Shown here: positions 34,330 to 44,358 of the stretch, piece by piece | How the letters are laid out: each line of letters begins with the position of its first letter | Position numbering within the stretch: the first letter of the stretch is position 1 | Origin: Thiogranum sp. | Lineage (GTDB): Bacteria; Pseudomonadota; Gammaproteobacteria; DSM-19610 | Reading direction: 5' to 3' | Assembly: GCA_030148775.1 (NCBI GenBank) | Contig: JASBST010000057.1 | Span: forward strand, 1-64,000 | Length of the DNA stretch: 64,000 nucleotides | Made by a program: the position numbers and the translations under genes | Notes under the pieces: generated by a model | Databases searched by the model: none | Seen by the model: only the letters and a program-made list of their open reading frames with translations | Told to the model about the DNA's origin: nothing

Positions 34330-37038
34330 TTAGTGAGCCTGGTCCCAGTTGGCGCCGGTACCGATATCGACAATCAGTGGTACCGACAGGTCGGCGGCGG
34401 ACTCCATGTGCCGGCGAATCGCCTCCGCGGCGCTTTCGCCCTGACTCGCCGGAACTTCGAACACCAGCTCGTCGTGCACTTGCATAATCATTGTGACGGC
34501 GATGTCCGTGGATTTAATCCATGCGGCGACAGAAATCATGGCTTTTTTGATGATATCCGCCGCGGTGCCCTGCATTGGTGCATTGATAGCGGTGCGCTCG
34601 GCGGCCTGGCGGCGCTGGCCATTTCGAGCATTGATTTCAGGCAGATACAAGCGCCGCCCAAACAGGGTCTCGACAAAACCCTGTTCCCGCGCGAGTTCGC
34701 GGGTCCTGTCCATATAGGCCTTAACCCCCGGATAACGCTCGAAATACAAATTCACATAAGCCTGTGCCTGGATGCGATCTATGCCCAATTGGCGGGCCAG
34801 ACCAAAGGCCGACATACCATAGATGAGGCCGAAATTGATCGCCTTCGCCGAGCGGCGTTGCTCGGACGTCACCTGGTCCGGCGCCACAGCGAAGACTTCG
34901 GCCGCGGTGGCACGATGGATATCCTCGCCGCACGCGAACGCCGAGACCAGGCCCGGGTCCGCCGACAGGTGCGCCATGATCCGCAGTTCGATTTGGGAAT
35001 AGTCGGCAGCCAACATCACCTTGCCGTCGGCGGGTACGAACGCCTGCCGGATCCGGCGCCCCTCCTCGGTCCGTATTGGGATGTTCTGCAGATTGGGGTC
35101 GGACGAGGACAGTCGGCCGGTGGCCGCCACCGCCTGGTGGTAGGAGGTATGCACCCGGCCGGTGTCCGGATTCACCTGACCGGGCAGCTTGTCGGTGTAA
35201 GTCGATTTGAGCTTGCTCAGCGAGCGGTGCTCCAGGATCAACCGCGGTAGCGGGTAATCCAGCGCCAGCTCCTGCAACACCGGCTCCGCGGTCGACGGCG
35301 CGCCCTTGGGCGTTTTCGCCAGCACCGGAAGCTGCAAGCGCTCATAGAGCACCGCCTGGATCTGCTTGGGCGAACCCAGGTTGAAGGCTTCGCCGGCCAC
35401 CCGGTGCGCCTGCTCCTCGACCTCCTGCATGCGCGCGGCCAGTTCGGCGCTCTGCCGGTGCAGCATCTCCACGTCGACACGCACGCCGCAGCGCTCCATG
35501 TCGGCGAGCACCTCCAGCAACGGCCGTTCCACCTCCTCGAATAGCCGCCGCAACCGCGGCGCCTGCTCCAGCCGCGGCCAGAACAACTGATGCAGACGCA
35601 AAGTCATGTCCGCGTCCTCGGCAGCATAGGGCGCGGCCTGATCCAGCGCCACCTGGTCGAAAGTCAGCTGCTTGGCGCCTTTGCCGGCCACCTCCTCGAA
35701 CTTGATGTTGGTGTGCGAGAGATATCTCTGGCAGAGCGAATCCAGATCGTGGCGACTGGCGGTACTGTCGAGCACATAGGATTCGAGCATCGAGTCATAG
35801 GCGATGCCGCGCAGTTCGATGCCGTGGTTGAGTAGCACGTTGCGGTCGTATTTGAGGTTGTGGCCGAGCTTGGCTTTAGCGGGGTCCTCCAGCAGCGGGC
35901 GCACCTGCGCCAGTACCCAGTCGCGATCCAGCTGATCGGGCGCGCCGTGATAGCGGTGCGCCAATGGTAAATAGGCCGCCTCCCCCGGTTCGACGGCGAA
36001 ACTCATGCCGACGATCCGCGCCTGCATATAGTCGAGGCTGGTGGTTTCGGTGTCGAATCCGAACACCGGAGCGCTCTCCAGCCGGGCCAGCCAGTGCGCG
36101 AATGCCTCGCGGGTAAGCAGGGTCTGGTAGTCACCGCCAGGCTGCGCGGCGGCCGAGGTATCCGTCGCCACTGGGCCCTCGGTCTCGAGCTGCTTCAGCC
36201 AGGTGTTGAACTCGAGCTGCCGATACCATTGACGCAGCTGCGCCAAATCCGGCGGCAGTACCGCGAGGTCGTCCGGCCCCAGGTCCAGCGGAACATCGCA
36301 TTTGATACAGGCCAGTTGTCGCGACAAGGCCAGTTGCTCGAGATTGGCGCGCAGATTGTCGCCAATCTTGCCTTTGATCGCATCGGCACTCGCCACCAGC
36401 GCGTCCAGGTTGCCGTATTCGCCCAACCATTTGGCGGCCGTCTTCGGACCCACCTTGGGCACGCCGGGAATGTTGTCGGAGGTGTCGCCGACCAGCGCCA
36501 GATAATCGATGATCTGCGCGGGCGTGACGCCGAATTTCTGCTCCACGCCCCGGCTGTCCATCCAGGTATCGGTCATGGTATTGATCAAAGTCACCTGCTC
36601 GTTCACCAGCTGCGCCATATCCTTATCGCCGGTGGAGATCAGGGTGTGGTGACCGGCCGCGCACGCCTGTTGCGCCAAGGTGCCGATCACATCGTCGGCC
36701 TCAACGCCGGGCACCTGCAGCAGCGGTAACCCCATGGCACGGATAATCGCCAGCAGCGGCTCGATCTGCGAGGACAGTTCGGAGGGCATCGAAGGCCGAT
36801 TGGCCTTATAGGCGGTGTACAGCTCGTCGCGGAAGATTTTGCCGCGGGCGTCGAAGACCACTGCCATATGCGCTTCGGGGTAGGTCTGGCGCAATTTGCG
36901 CAGCATATTGATGACACCGAACACCGCCCCGGTCTGCTGCCCCTGCGAATTGGTCAGCTCCGGCAAGGCGTGAAAGGCGCGGTAGAGGTAAGACGAACCG
37001 TCCACCAGAACAAGTGACGGTTGTGGTTCGGATGACAT
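34330..37038 (-). CDS. polA: DNA polymerase I
   Basis: A 902-residue repair and Okazaki-fragment polymerase. The N-terminal 5'-3' exonuclease domain (about 1-290) starts SLVLVDGSSYLYRAFHALP and has GVEADDVIGTLA. The 3'-5' proofreading domain has FGFDTETTSLDYM, keeping the catalytic Asp and Glu. The polymerase domain has motif A LAADYSQIELRIMAHLS, the O-helix RRSAKAINFGLIYG and motif C MQVHDELVFEV. I chose ATG 37038 (MSSEPQPSL); ATGs at 37050 and 37092 are upstream. It is divergent from the LOG gene and convergent with engB. Confidence 0.96.
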   Translation of the reverse strand: MSSEPQPSLVLVDGSSYLYRAFHALPELTNSQGQQTGAVFGVINMLRKLRQTYPEAHMAVVFDARGKIFRDELYTAYKANRPSMPSELSSQIEPLLAIIRAMGLPLLQVPGVEADDVIGTLAQQACAAGHHTLISTGDKDMAQLVNEQVTLINTMTDTWMDSRGVEQKFGVTPAQIIDYLALVGDTSDNIPGVPKVGPKTAAKWLGEYGNLDALVASADAIKGKIGDNLRANLEQLALSRQLACIKCDVPLDLGPDDLAVLPPDLAQLRQWYRQLEFNTWLKQLETEGPVATDTSAAAQPGGDYQTLLTREAFAHWLARLESAPVFGFDTETTSLDYMQARIVGMSFAVEPGEAAYLPLAHRYHGAPDQLDRDWVLAQVRPLLEDPAKAKLGHNLKYDRNVLLNHGIELRGIAYDSMLESYVLDSTASRHDLDSLCQRYLSHTNIKFEEVAGKGAKQLTFDQVALDQAAPYAAEDADMTLRLHQLFWPRLEQAPRLRRLFEEVERPLLEVLADMERCGVRVDVEMLHRQSAELAARMQEVEEQAHRVAGEAFNLGSPKQIQAVLYERLQLPVLAKTPKGAPSTAEPVLQELALDYPLPRLILEHRSLSKLKSTYTDKLPGQVNPDTGRVHTSYHQAVAATGRLSSSDPNLQNIPIRTEEGRRIRQAFVPADGKVMLAADYSQIELRIMAHLSADPGLVSAFACGEDIHRATAAEVFAVAPDQVTSEQRRSAKAINFGLIYGMSAFGLARQLGIDRIQAQAYVNLYFERYPGVKAYMDRTRELAREQGFVETLFGRRLYLPEINARNGQRRQAAERTAINAPMQGTAADIIKKAMISVAAWIKSTDIAVTMIMQVHDELVFEVPASQGESAAEAIRRHMESAADLSVPLIVDIGTGANWDQAH

Positions 37039-37121
37039 GGCGTTTCCCATTAAAATCAGTGTACTGCCTGAGACAAATAGCGATGGTATCATTCGCCAAC
37101 CGCCAAATCAGGATAACCGCA

Positions 37122-37847
37122 ATGGATCAACCGACACGCCACCCCCACCCTGGCCTGGGCCAGGTCAACGACACCCAATTGACCCGCGAATCCTGGAAAA
37201 TCTTCCAGATCATGGCCGAATTCGTCGAGGGCTTCGAACGTCTGGCGCAGATCAAGCCCTCGGTGAGCATCTTCGGTTCGGCACGCACCGCCCCCGACCA
37301 CCCCTATTACAAATTGGCCGAGGACATCGCCAACGCGCTTTCGGAAGCGGGTTTCTCCGTCGTCAGTGGCGGCGGCCCCGGCATTATGGAGGCAGCCAAC
37401 AAGGGCGCCTTTGCCGGCCCCTCGCCCAGCATCGGCCTGAACATCATGCTGCCACACGAACAATCCGGCAACGGTTACCAGGACATTGCGCTGAATTTCA
37501 GACATTTTTTTTCGCGCAAGGTGATGTTCGTCAAGTACGCTTCGGCCTATGTGGTGCTGCCCGGCGGATTCGGCACGCTCGACGAGCTGGCCGAAATCCT
37601 GACGCTGGTCCAGACTGGGAAAACCCGTCGCATTCCCATCATCCTGGTTCACCGGCCATTCTGGGAGGGGCTGATCGACTGGTTCGCCAAGACACTGGTG
37701 GACGAAGGCACCATCGATGCGCACGACCTGGATCTGTTCAAGGTGCTGGACAATCCTGACGAAGTGGTCGATGCTATTTTCGACCACTACGACAAACGCG
37801 GCTTTGAGCCATCGCCCACCGAACAGGAAATCCTCCTTGAGCTTTAA
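37122..37847 (+). CDS. LOG family protein (TIGR00730 Rossmann fold)
   Basis: A 241-residue nucleotide-processing protein. The signatures are VSIFGSARTAPDHPYY, SGGGPGIMEAANKGA and LPGGFGTLDELAEILTLVQ, the last being the PGGxGTxxE motif of cytokinin-activating LOG and bacterial PpnN-like enzymes. It probably cleaves nucleoside monophosphates to free base and ribose 5-phosphate. ATG 37122 follows CAGGA. It is divergent from polA and four bases ahead of the DUF2782 gene. Confidence 0.9.
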   Translation: MDQPTRHPHPGLGQVNDTQLTRESWKIFQIMAEFVEGFERLAQIKPSVSIFGSARTAPDHPYYKLAEDIANALSEAGFSVVSGGGPGIMEAANKGAFAGPSPSIGLNIMLPHEQSGNGYQDIALNFRHFFSRKVMFVKYASAYVVLPGGFGTLDELAEILTLVQTGKTRRIPIILVHRPFWEGLIDWFAKTLVDEGTIDAHDLDLFKVLDNPDEVVDAIFDHYDKRGFEPSPTEQEILLEL

Positions 37848-37851
37848 AGCC

Positions 37852-38181
37852 ATGCACAAACGACACGCCACTTTTCTCGCGCTGCTGCTGGGCGCGCTCG
37901 CCGCGCATGCCGAACAGCCGCTGGACACCTCGCCCGCCGCGGCGCCGAGCGAAAAGGAACAGGAAGACCTGCAACCCGAGGTGAAAATCATCCAGCGGGA
38001 GGACAAGACCGTCGAGGAGTACCGCGTCAACGGCAAGCTCTACAAGATCAAGGTCATCCCCAAGGTGGGGCCGCCCTATTATCTGGTCGATCGCAATGGC
38101 GACGGCTCGTTCGACACCGTCCCGGTCAACGGCCCCGAACCCCAACTCTCGATTCCGCAATGGGTGCTGTTTCGCTGGTAA
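37852..38181 (+). CDS. DUF2782 domain secreted protein
   Basis: A 109-residue protein with a signal peptide (MHKRHATFLALLLGALAAHA). The conserved core is VKIIQREDKTVEEYRVNGKL and PKVGPPYYLVDRNGDG, typical of DUF2782. Function unknown. In Pseudomonas a homologue also lies next to polA, as I remember it. Its end overlaps the start of the TRAP small permease gene by 22 bases, linking two unrelated families in one transcript. Confidence 0.87.
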   Translation: MHKRHATFLALLLGALAAHAEQPLDTSPAAAPSEKEQEDLQPEVKIIQREDKTVEEYRVNGKLYKIKVIPKVGPPYYLVDRNGDGSFDTVPVNGPEPQLSIPQWVLFRW

Positions 38182-38690
38182 AACGTTGCGCCGACAAGCT
38201 GGACCGGATCGCCGAGTACACCGGCCGCGGCGCCGCCTGGCTGGCGCTGGCGCTGGTGCTGGTCACCTTCAGCGTGGTGGTGCTGCGTTATCTGTTCGCG
38301 TTCGGTTCAATCGCCCTGCAGGAATCCGTGCTCTATCTGCACGCCAGTCTGTTTCTGCTGGGCGCGGCCTATACACTGAAAGCCGACGCCCATGTGCGGG
38401 TGGATATTTTCTACCGCCGCCTTTCAGCACCCCGGCGTGCACTGATCGATCTGCTGGGCGCGGTACTGCTACTGCTGCCGGTGTACACCTTCATCCTCTG
38501 GATCAGCTGGGACTATGTCGCCACCGCCTGGGCGCTGCGCGAGGGCTCGGCGGAGACCGGCGGGCTGCCTTATGTCTATCTGCTGAAAACGCTCATCCCG
38601 CTCGCCGCCGGCCTGCTGTTGCTGCAGGGGATCAGTCAGGCGCTGCGCAGCCTGGCGACACTGCTGGCGGCGCCGGCGCAATCGCAATGA
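38160..38690 (+). CDS. TRAP transporter small permease (DctQ family)
   Basis: A 176-residue four-helix membrane subunit. Helices are near WLALALVLVTFSVVVLRYLF, SVLYLHASLFLLGAAYTL, LLGAVLLLLPVYTFILWIS and LIPLAAGLLLLQGISQAL. ADAHVRVDIFY is the DctQ signature. It starts inside the end of the DUF2782 gene and precedes the large permease. With the binding protein at 40.1 kb it forms a complete TRAP system, driven by a sodium or proton gradient. Confidence 0.9.
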   Translation: MGAVSLVKRCADKLDRIAEYTGRGAAWLALALVLVTFSVVVLRYLFAFGSIALQESVLYLHASLFLLGAAYTLKADAHVRVDIFYRRLSAPRRALIDLLGAVLLLLPVYTFILWISWDYVATAWALREGSAETGGLPYVYLLKTLIPLAAGLLLLQGISQALRSLATLLAAPAQSQ

Positions 38691-38712
38691 GGGTCATCGC
38701 TTGGATGGCGTA

Positions 38713-40077
38713 ATGGCGCTGTACCTGTTCGGCAGCGTGTTTATTGTGCTGCTGGCCGGTTACCCGGTGGCCTTCTCGCTGGCCGGCACGGCGTTGGTGT
38801 TCGCCTTCATCGGCGAGTGGTCGGGCACCTTCGACGCCGCGTTCCTGCAGGCGCTGCCCAATCGTCTGTATGGCATCATGACCAACGAAACCCTGGTGGC
38901 CGTGCCGCTGTTCGTCTTCATGGGCGTCATGCTCGAGCGTTCGCGTATCGCCGAGAATCTGCTTGAGACCATTGCGGGCATGTTCGGCCGCATACGCGGC
39001 GGTCTGGGCTTCTCGGTGACGCTGGTCGGCATGTTGCTGGCGGCCAGTACCGGTATCGTCGGCGCGACGGTGGTGACCATGGGCCTGCTGTCGCTGCCCA
39101 CCATGCTCAAGCGCGGTTACGACCCGCGCCTCGCCACCGGCACCATCTGCGCCTCCGGCACATTGGGACAGATCATTCCACCCTCGATCGTGCTGGTGCT
39201 GCTTGGCGATGTCCTGTCGTCGGCCTATCAACAGGCACAACTGAGCCAGGGCATCTTTTCGCCAAAAACCGTCTCCGTCGGCGATCTGTTCGCCGGCGCG
39301 CTGTTGCCAGGCCTGCTGCTGGTCGGCCTCTACCTCGGCTATCTGGTCCTGGTTTCGCTGCTCCGCCCGGCCGCCATGCCCATTCCCCGGGACGAGGCGC
39401 AGGACAGGCGCAGCGGGCTGGATGCCCTGCACGCGTTGCTGGCGCCGTTGCTGCTGATCCTCGCCGTATTGGGTTCGATTCTGGGCGGACTGGCCACGCC
39501 CACCGAGGCGGCTTCGGTGGGTGCGGTCGGCGCCATGCTGTTGGCGGCCGTGCGCCGCCAGCTGCGTGGATCTGTGCTGCGCGAGGTCGTCCGCAGCACG
39601 CTGAAGGTCAGCAGCATGGTGTTCCTTATTCTGATCGGAGCGTCGGTGTTCTCGCTGGTGTTTCGCGGCTTCGGTGGCGATATCCTGATCGAAGATCTAT
39701 TGACGCAGTTGCCAGGCGGCGTTTTCGGCGCGCTGCTGGCAGTCATGTTGGCGATGTTTCTGCTCGGTTTCGTGCTCGATTTCATCGAAATCACGTTCGT
39801 CGTGGTGCCGATCGTCGGCCCGATACTGTTGGCGATGGGTCTGGACCCGGTATGGCTGGGAATCATGATCGCCATCAACCTGCAGACGTCGTTCCTGACG
39901 CCGCCTTTCGGCTTCGCGCTGTTCTATCTGCGCGGCGTGGCGCCTGCGGAGGTGACCACCGCCGACATCTACCGCGGCGTAATGCCCTTTATTGTCATTC
40001 AGCTGATCGCGCTCGGCTTGCTGGCGCTATGGCCGTCGCTCGCCACCTGGCTGCCGCAGCAACTGTATCCCGGCTGA
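38713..40077 (+). CDS. TRAP transporter large permease (DctM family)
   Basis: A 454-residue, about 12-helix transport subunit. Typical stretches are GYPVAFSLAGTALVFAFIG, VPLFVFMGVMLERS, LLAASTGIVGATVVTMGLL, GTICASGTLGQIIPPSIVLV and FLTPPFGFALFYLRG. A long loop with a TPTEAASVGAVGAMLLA helix marks the family centre. I chose ATG 38713 with GGATGG upstream over TTG 38701. It is convergent with the binding-protein gene. Confidence 0.92.
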   Translation: MALYLFGSVFIVLLAGYPVAFSLAGTALVFAFIGEWSGTFDAAFLQALPNRLYGIMTNETLVAVPLFVFMGVMLERSRIAENLLETIAGMFGRIRGGLGFSVTLVGMLLAASTGIVGATVVTMGLLSLPTMLKRGYDPRLATGTICASGTLGQIIPPSIVLVLLGDVLSSAYQQAQLSQGIFSPKTVSVGDLFAGALLPGLLLVGLYLGYLVLVSLLRPAAMPIPRDEAQDRRSGLDALHALLAPLLLILAVLGSILGGLATPTEAASVGAVGAMLLAAVRRQLRGSVLREVVRSTLKVSSMVFLILIGASVFSLVFRGFGGDILIEDLLTQLPGGVFGALLAVMLAMFLLGFVLDFIEITFVVVPIVGPILLAMGLDPVWLGIMIAINLQTSFLTPPFGFALFYLRGVAPAEVTTADIYRGVMPFIVIQLIALGLLALWPSLATWLPQQLYPG

Positions 40078-40107
40078 TGACGCTGTGCCGTCAGACCGCT
40101 TTACCAC

Positions 40108-41238
40108 TCACAGCCGGACGCCGGCGCGTGCGTCAAGGTAGGCCCGTTCGGATACGTTGCTCCAGGCCGTGACCTGTTCGCGGAAATCACGGAAAGCGGT
40201 ATACACGCGGCGCGATTGCGCGTCCTTGTCCGCGACCTCGGCCACAACTTCGTCGGAGAGGGTCTTGAGACGCCGCAGAACTTCGTCCGGCAGCGCTCTG
40301 AGCTCGACCTGGTGCTCGTCCACCAGCGTCTTCAACGCCTGGTTGTTGCGCGCGTTGTACTCGGCGAGCATGTCCTGATTGGCGATGCGCGCCGCGCCAC
40401 GCACTATCGCCTGCAACTCCGCGGACAAGGCCTCGAATGCCTGTTTGTTGACCATGCATTCCAGCGTGGTGCCGGGTTCGTGCCAGCCCGGGTAGTAATA
40501 GTATTTGGCGGCCTTGTACAAACCGAACGCCAGGTCGTTGTAGGGGCCGACCCATTCGGTCGCATCGATGGCGCCCGACTGCAGCGACGTGAATAATTCG
40601 CCGCCGGGCAGACTCACCGGCACCCCGCCGGCGCGCGCCAGCACTTCTCCACCCAGACCCGGGATACGCATTTTCAAACCTTTCAAATCGTCAAGCGTAT
40701 TGATTTCGCGATTGAACCAACCGGCCATCTGCACCCCCGTGTTGCCGCAGGCCAAAGGCACGAGCCCGAAAGGCGCGTAGGTCTCCTGCCACAATTGCAT
40801 CCCACCGCCGTGATACAGCCAGGCGTTCATTTCATCCGCGGTCAGGCCGAAGGGGACGGCGGCGAAGAATTGCGCCGCCTGGCTTTTCCCTTTCCAGTAA
40901 TAGGCGGCGCCGTGGCCGAGTTGCGCGGTGCCGCGCGAAACCGCATCGAACACCTCGAATGCGGGCACCAGTTCCTTGGCGCCGTAGACTTTGACTTCGA
41001 TGCGGCCACCGCTCAATTGGGTGATCAGCTCGGCGAAGTAGTTGGCGCCGGTGCCGAGCCCGGGAAAGTTCTTGGGCCAGGTTGTAACCATTTTCCATTT
41101 GACGGGTTTGGTGCTGCGGCCGGCGGCCGCAGGGGCGGCTTGCGGGGCCGGCGCCTGAGGCTTGCAGGCCGCCGCCAGCCCGGCGCCGGCGACAACGGCG
41201 CCGCTGCCCAGCCGTCCGAGAAACTGTCTTCTTTTCAT
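40108..41238 (-). CDS. TRAP transporter substrate-binding protein (DctP family), Tat-exported lipoprotein
   Basis: A 376-residue protein. The leader MKRRQFLGRLGSGAVVAG carries a twin-arginine motif, and LAAAC is a lipobox, so it is likely exported folded and lipid-anchored. The DctP body includes WKMVTTWPKNFPGLGTGANY, LGHGAAYYWKGKS and GLKMRIPGLGGEV. It resembles the TakP group that binds 2-oxoacids or lactate. ATG 41238 fits GGAG at seven bases better than ATG 41244. It is transcribed toward its permease genes rather than with them. Confidence 0.9.
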   Translation of the reverse strand: MKRRQFLGRLGSGAVVAGAGLAAACKPQAPAPQAAPAAAGRSTKPVKWKMVTTWPKNFPGLGTGANYFAELITQLSGGRIEVKVYGAKELVPAFEVFDAVSRGTAQLGHGAAYYWKGKSQAAQFFAAVPFGLTADEMNAWLYHGGGMQLWQETYAPFGLVPLACGNTGVQMAGWFNREINTLDDLKGLKMRIPGLGGEVLARAGGVPVSLPGGELFTSLQSGAIDATEWVGPYNDLAFGLYKAAKYYYYPGWHEPGTTLECMVNKQAFEALSAELQAIVRGAARIANQDMLAEYNARNNQALKTLVDEHQVELRALPDEVLRRLKTLSDEVVAEVADKDAQSRRVYTAFRDFREQVTAWSNVSERAYLDARAGVRL

Positions 41239-41437
41239 GCTCATCTCCGGGTGGCGCGGGGTTATTGTACGAAAACACCCCGCTCGGATAGGAATAAATT
41301 TATCGTTGCATTTATCTATGTTTATGCCATTATTCTACACAATTAGTCGAGAATAAGCTGTATCACGCCGCAATATATACTGTTTTTGCAGGCTTCAAGA
41401 CGGCAGACCGGGCCCGGCCCGCGAATTCGAGGGACTT

Positions 41438-44320
41438 ATGCTGGATGCACCTGAGCGCACAGGCGCCCGCTTCTCTATTTTGTTGTTCCTGGGCTTCCTG
41501 ATCACCCCTCTGGCGGGATTTGGCGCGGCGGTCCTGTTCGGCATTCTGCAGCCCTGGCAGCTTCAGGCCGTGCTGGCAACGGGCGTGGTCCCCGCGTTTT
41601 CGCTCTCGCTGGTGTTTTTCTCCCTCTATCAGCTGCAGCGCCTGATCACACCGCTGATCACCTGGGTGCTGCAAAACCCCGTCGGCGGCAACGCGCCGAC
41701 GCATCTCCACCGCCTGGTGCAACGCTACAGCCGCAACTTCTGGGCGCTGATGTCGATTCATGTCCTGGTCACGCCCGGGTTAGTGTATTGGAGCCTGGAC
41801 GTCGGCATCAATGCCGAAAACCACCTGGCGATCGGTCACTTCGCGCTGTTGCAACTGACCACCACCGCGCTGGTCGGCACACCGGCGTTTTTGTTCGGTC
41901 TGCATCAGCTGGGCAAGCTGACCGGCCACCTGAGTCTGGAGCGGATCCACGTCAGCCTGAAATCGCGCACCCTGCTGTTGGCCGGCGTCGTGCCACTGCT
42001 TTCCTATGCGTTGCTGGCGCATTACCACTGGCTGCGCACCGGTAGCCTGGACGACGGCTATCTGATCACCTGGGCCGCTCTGGGCATCATCACGCTGACG
42101 ATCTGCCTGTTGGCGATCCGCTCGACCCGACAGGCTTTACAACCCTTTCACGAATTGTTCAGCCGCAGTGGGGCGTCCACCCACCAGGAACTGGCACGCC
42201 TGCGCCCGGCCTCGACTGATGAAATCGGCCATCTGACGCAGACGCTGGGTAAAGTGTTTCAACGCCTGGGCGACCAGGAAACCCACATGCGCGCGATTGT
42301 CGATACCGCCGCCGAAGGCATCATCGTGGTCGACGAGGACGGACTGATCGACACCTTCAATCCGGCGGCCGAACGGTTGTTCGGCTATCTGGCGCAGGAA
42401 ATCCGCGGCCGCCATTTGGCGACGCTGTTGCCGCAGGTGTTCCAGGTGCGCCAGCGTATAGACGCCCATGCGGAAGAACGCGAAGTCGAGGCCCGCCATC
42501 GCAATGCCTCGGTGATTCAGGTGTCGCTCAAGGTCTCGGACATGGCGATCAGCGGCAAAGTGATGTTCACCTGCCTGGTGGCGGATATCACCCAGCGCAA
42601 ACTGGCCGAGCGGGAGCTGCTCAACGCCGAGTCCCGCTATCGGGCGCTGGTCGAAACCGCGCACGATCTGGTCTGGAGCATGGATCCCGAGGGCCGCTGG
42701 AGCTATCTCAATTCCGCCTCGCGGATGATCTACGGCCGCGAGCCCGAGGAAATGCTCGGACGCGCTATGGCGGAATTCTGCGCCACCGACAATCTGGCGT
42801 CCGACCAACAGGCGTTTCAACAATTGCTCGGCGGCAAGGATCTTTATCAATACGAAACCATCCATCTGGACAAAGAGGGCAACCGCCGCCAGCTCAGCTT
42901 CAACGCCAAGGCGCACCTGGACAACGACGGCCGTGTAGTTCAGATCAGCGGCACCGCGCGCGACGTCACCGACCAGAAAGCGTTTCATCAGCAGCTCACC
43001 TATCAAGCCGAGCACGATGCCCTCACCCGCCTGTTCAACCGCCATTATTTTCAACAGGAACTCGAACGCACCGTGGCCCGGGTGATGCGCAATCCGAGTA
43101 TTACCTGCGCGCTGTTTTATATCGATCTCGACCAATTCAAATACATCAACGATACGCTCGGGCACGCCGCCGGCGACACGCTTCTGGTGGAAGTTACCCA
43201 ACTGCTGTTATCGCACGTGCGCGACGGCGATCTGCTGGCGCGCTTCGGCGGCGACGAGTTCACACTGCTGCTGTACAACATCAACACCGCCGACGTCATG
43301 TCGGCCGCCGAGCATTTCCATCGCCTGTTCGAAGATTACGTCTTTATGCAGGATGGCAAGAATTTCAACATCAGCTGCAGTATCGGCGCGACATTGATCG
43401 ACGCTTTTGTTGACTCGGCCGAGGAGGCGCTGTCGCACGCCGATATCGCCTGCAATCTGGCCAAGGCCCAGGGCCGCAACCGCATCAAACTCTACAATCC
43501 GGCCGACAGCGACAAGGCCGGCATGGCCGAGGACATGGGTTGGGCCTCGCGCGTACGCGAAATGCTCGAGCACGATCGTTTTCAGCTGGTCTACCAACCG
43601 ATCATGGCGCTCAATAGTGACCAGGTGCAGGACTACGAAGTTTTGGTGCGCATGGTCTGCGATGACGGCGAGATCATTCTTCCCGGCGGCTTCATGCCGG
43701 CCGCCGAGCGCTTCGGCCTGATCCATAGCGTGGACCGCTGGATCGTCAACCGCGCGCTGAACTATCTTTCCCGGCTGCACCGTCAGGGTGAGGCGGTACG
43801 CTTTTCGATCAATTTGTCGGGCAAGGCTTTTGAGGACACCAGTCTGTTGCCGATGATCCAGGACCTGCTGGACAACTCCAACATCGATCCCTCGCGGGTG
43901 TGTTTCGAAATCACCGAAACAGCCGCCATCGCCAAACTCTCGGCGGCGGAAAAATTCATTGCCGCGCTGAAGGATATGGGTTGCCAGTTCGCGCTGGACG
44001 ATTTCGGCTCCGGCTTCTCCTCTTTCACCTACCTTAAACACCTGCCGGTTGACAAGCTGAAAATCGACGGCTCGTTCGTCCAGGGCATGGCCGGCAGCCA
44101 GATCGATCAGGCCATGGTACAGTCGATGAACCAGGTGGCGCACGCGCTGGGCAAGCAGACAATCGCCGAGTATGTCGAGGATGACGCCACCCTGGGGCTA
44201 TTGCGCGACTACGGCGTCGATTACGCCCAGGGCAACTATATCGGCAAGCCCCGCGAAGCACTGATGAATCTTACCCGCCTGCCGGTCACCCGGTTGCAGG
44301 CCGGCGGCCACAGCGACTGA
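41438..44320 (+). CDS. Membrane GGDEF/EAL protein with PAS domains (c-di-GMP turnover)
   Basis: 960 residues. About seven hydrophobic segments in residues 10-230 are followed by a HAMP-like linker and two PAS domains (about 280-400 and 400-525). The GGDEF domain has FGGDEF near residue 603 and the inhibitory-site RxxD (RDGD) five residues before it. The EAL domain has EVL in place of EAL near residue 733 but keeps SINLSG, CFEITETAA, ALDDFGSGFSS, LKIDGSFV and AQGNYIGKP. Both activities are therefore possible. GAGGG precedes the ATG. It stands alone upstream of nhaA. Confidence 0.92.
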   Translation: MLDAPERTGARFSILLFLGFLITPLAGFGAAVLFGILQPWQLQAVLATGVVPAFSLSLVFFSLYQLQRLITPLITWVLQNPVGGNAPTHLHRLVQRYSRNFWALMSIHVLVTPGLVYWSLDVGINAENHLAIGHFALLQLTTTALVGTPAFLFGLHQLGKLTGHLSLERIHVSLKSRTLLLAGVVPLLSYALLAHYHWLRTGSLDDGYLITWAALGIITLTICLLAIRSTRQALQPFHELFSRSGASTHQELARLRPASTDEIGHLTQTLGKVFQRLGDQETHMRAIVDTAAEGIIVVDEDGLIDTFNPAAERLFGYLAQEIRGRHLATLLPQVFQVRQRIDAHAEEREVEARHRNASVIQVSLKVSDMAISGKVMFTCLVADITQRKLAERELLNAESRYRALVETAHDLVWSMDPEGRWSYLNSASRMIYGREPEEMLGRAMAEFCATDNLASDQQAFQQLLGGKDLYQYETIHLDKEGNRRQLSFNAKAHLDNDGRVVQISGTARDVTDQKAFHQQLTYQAEHDALTRLFNRHYFQQELERTVARVMRNPSITCALFYIDLDQFKYINDTLGHAAGDTLLVEVTQLLLSHVRDGDLLARFGGDEFTLLLYNINTADVMSAAEHFHRLFEDYVFMQDGKNFNISCSIGATLIDAFVDSAEEALSHADIACNLAKAQGRNRIKLYNPADSDKAGMAEDMGWASRVREMLEHDRFQLVYQPIMALNSDQVQDYEVLVRMVCDDGEIILPGGFMPAAERFGLIHSVDRWIVNRALNYLSRLHRQGEAVRFSINLSGKAFEDTSLLPMIQDLLDNSNIDPSRVCFEITETAAIAKLSAAEKFIAALKDMGCQFALDDFGSGFSSFTYLKHLPVDKLKIDGSFVQGMAGSQIDQAMVQSMNQVAHALGKQTIAEYVEDDATLGLLRDYGVDYAQGNYIGKPREALMNLTRLPVTRLQAGGHSD

Positions 44321-44358
44321 CTCTTTAGCCCGGCCCACGGCCTGGGTATGATAGGCCC

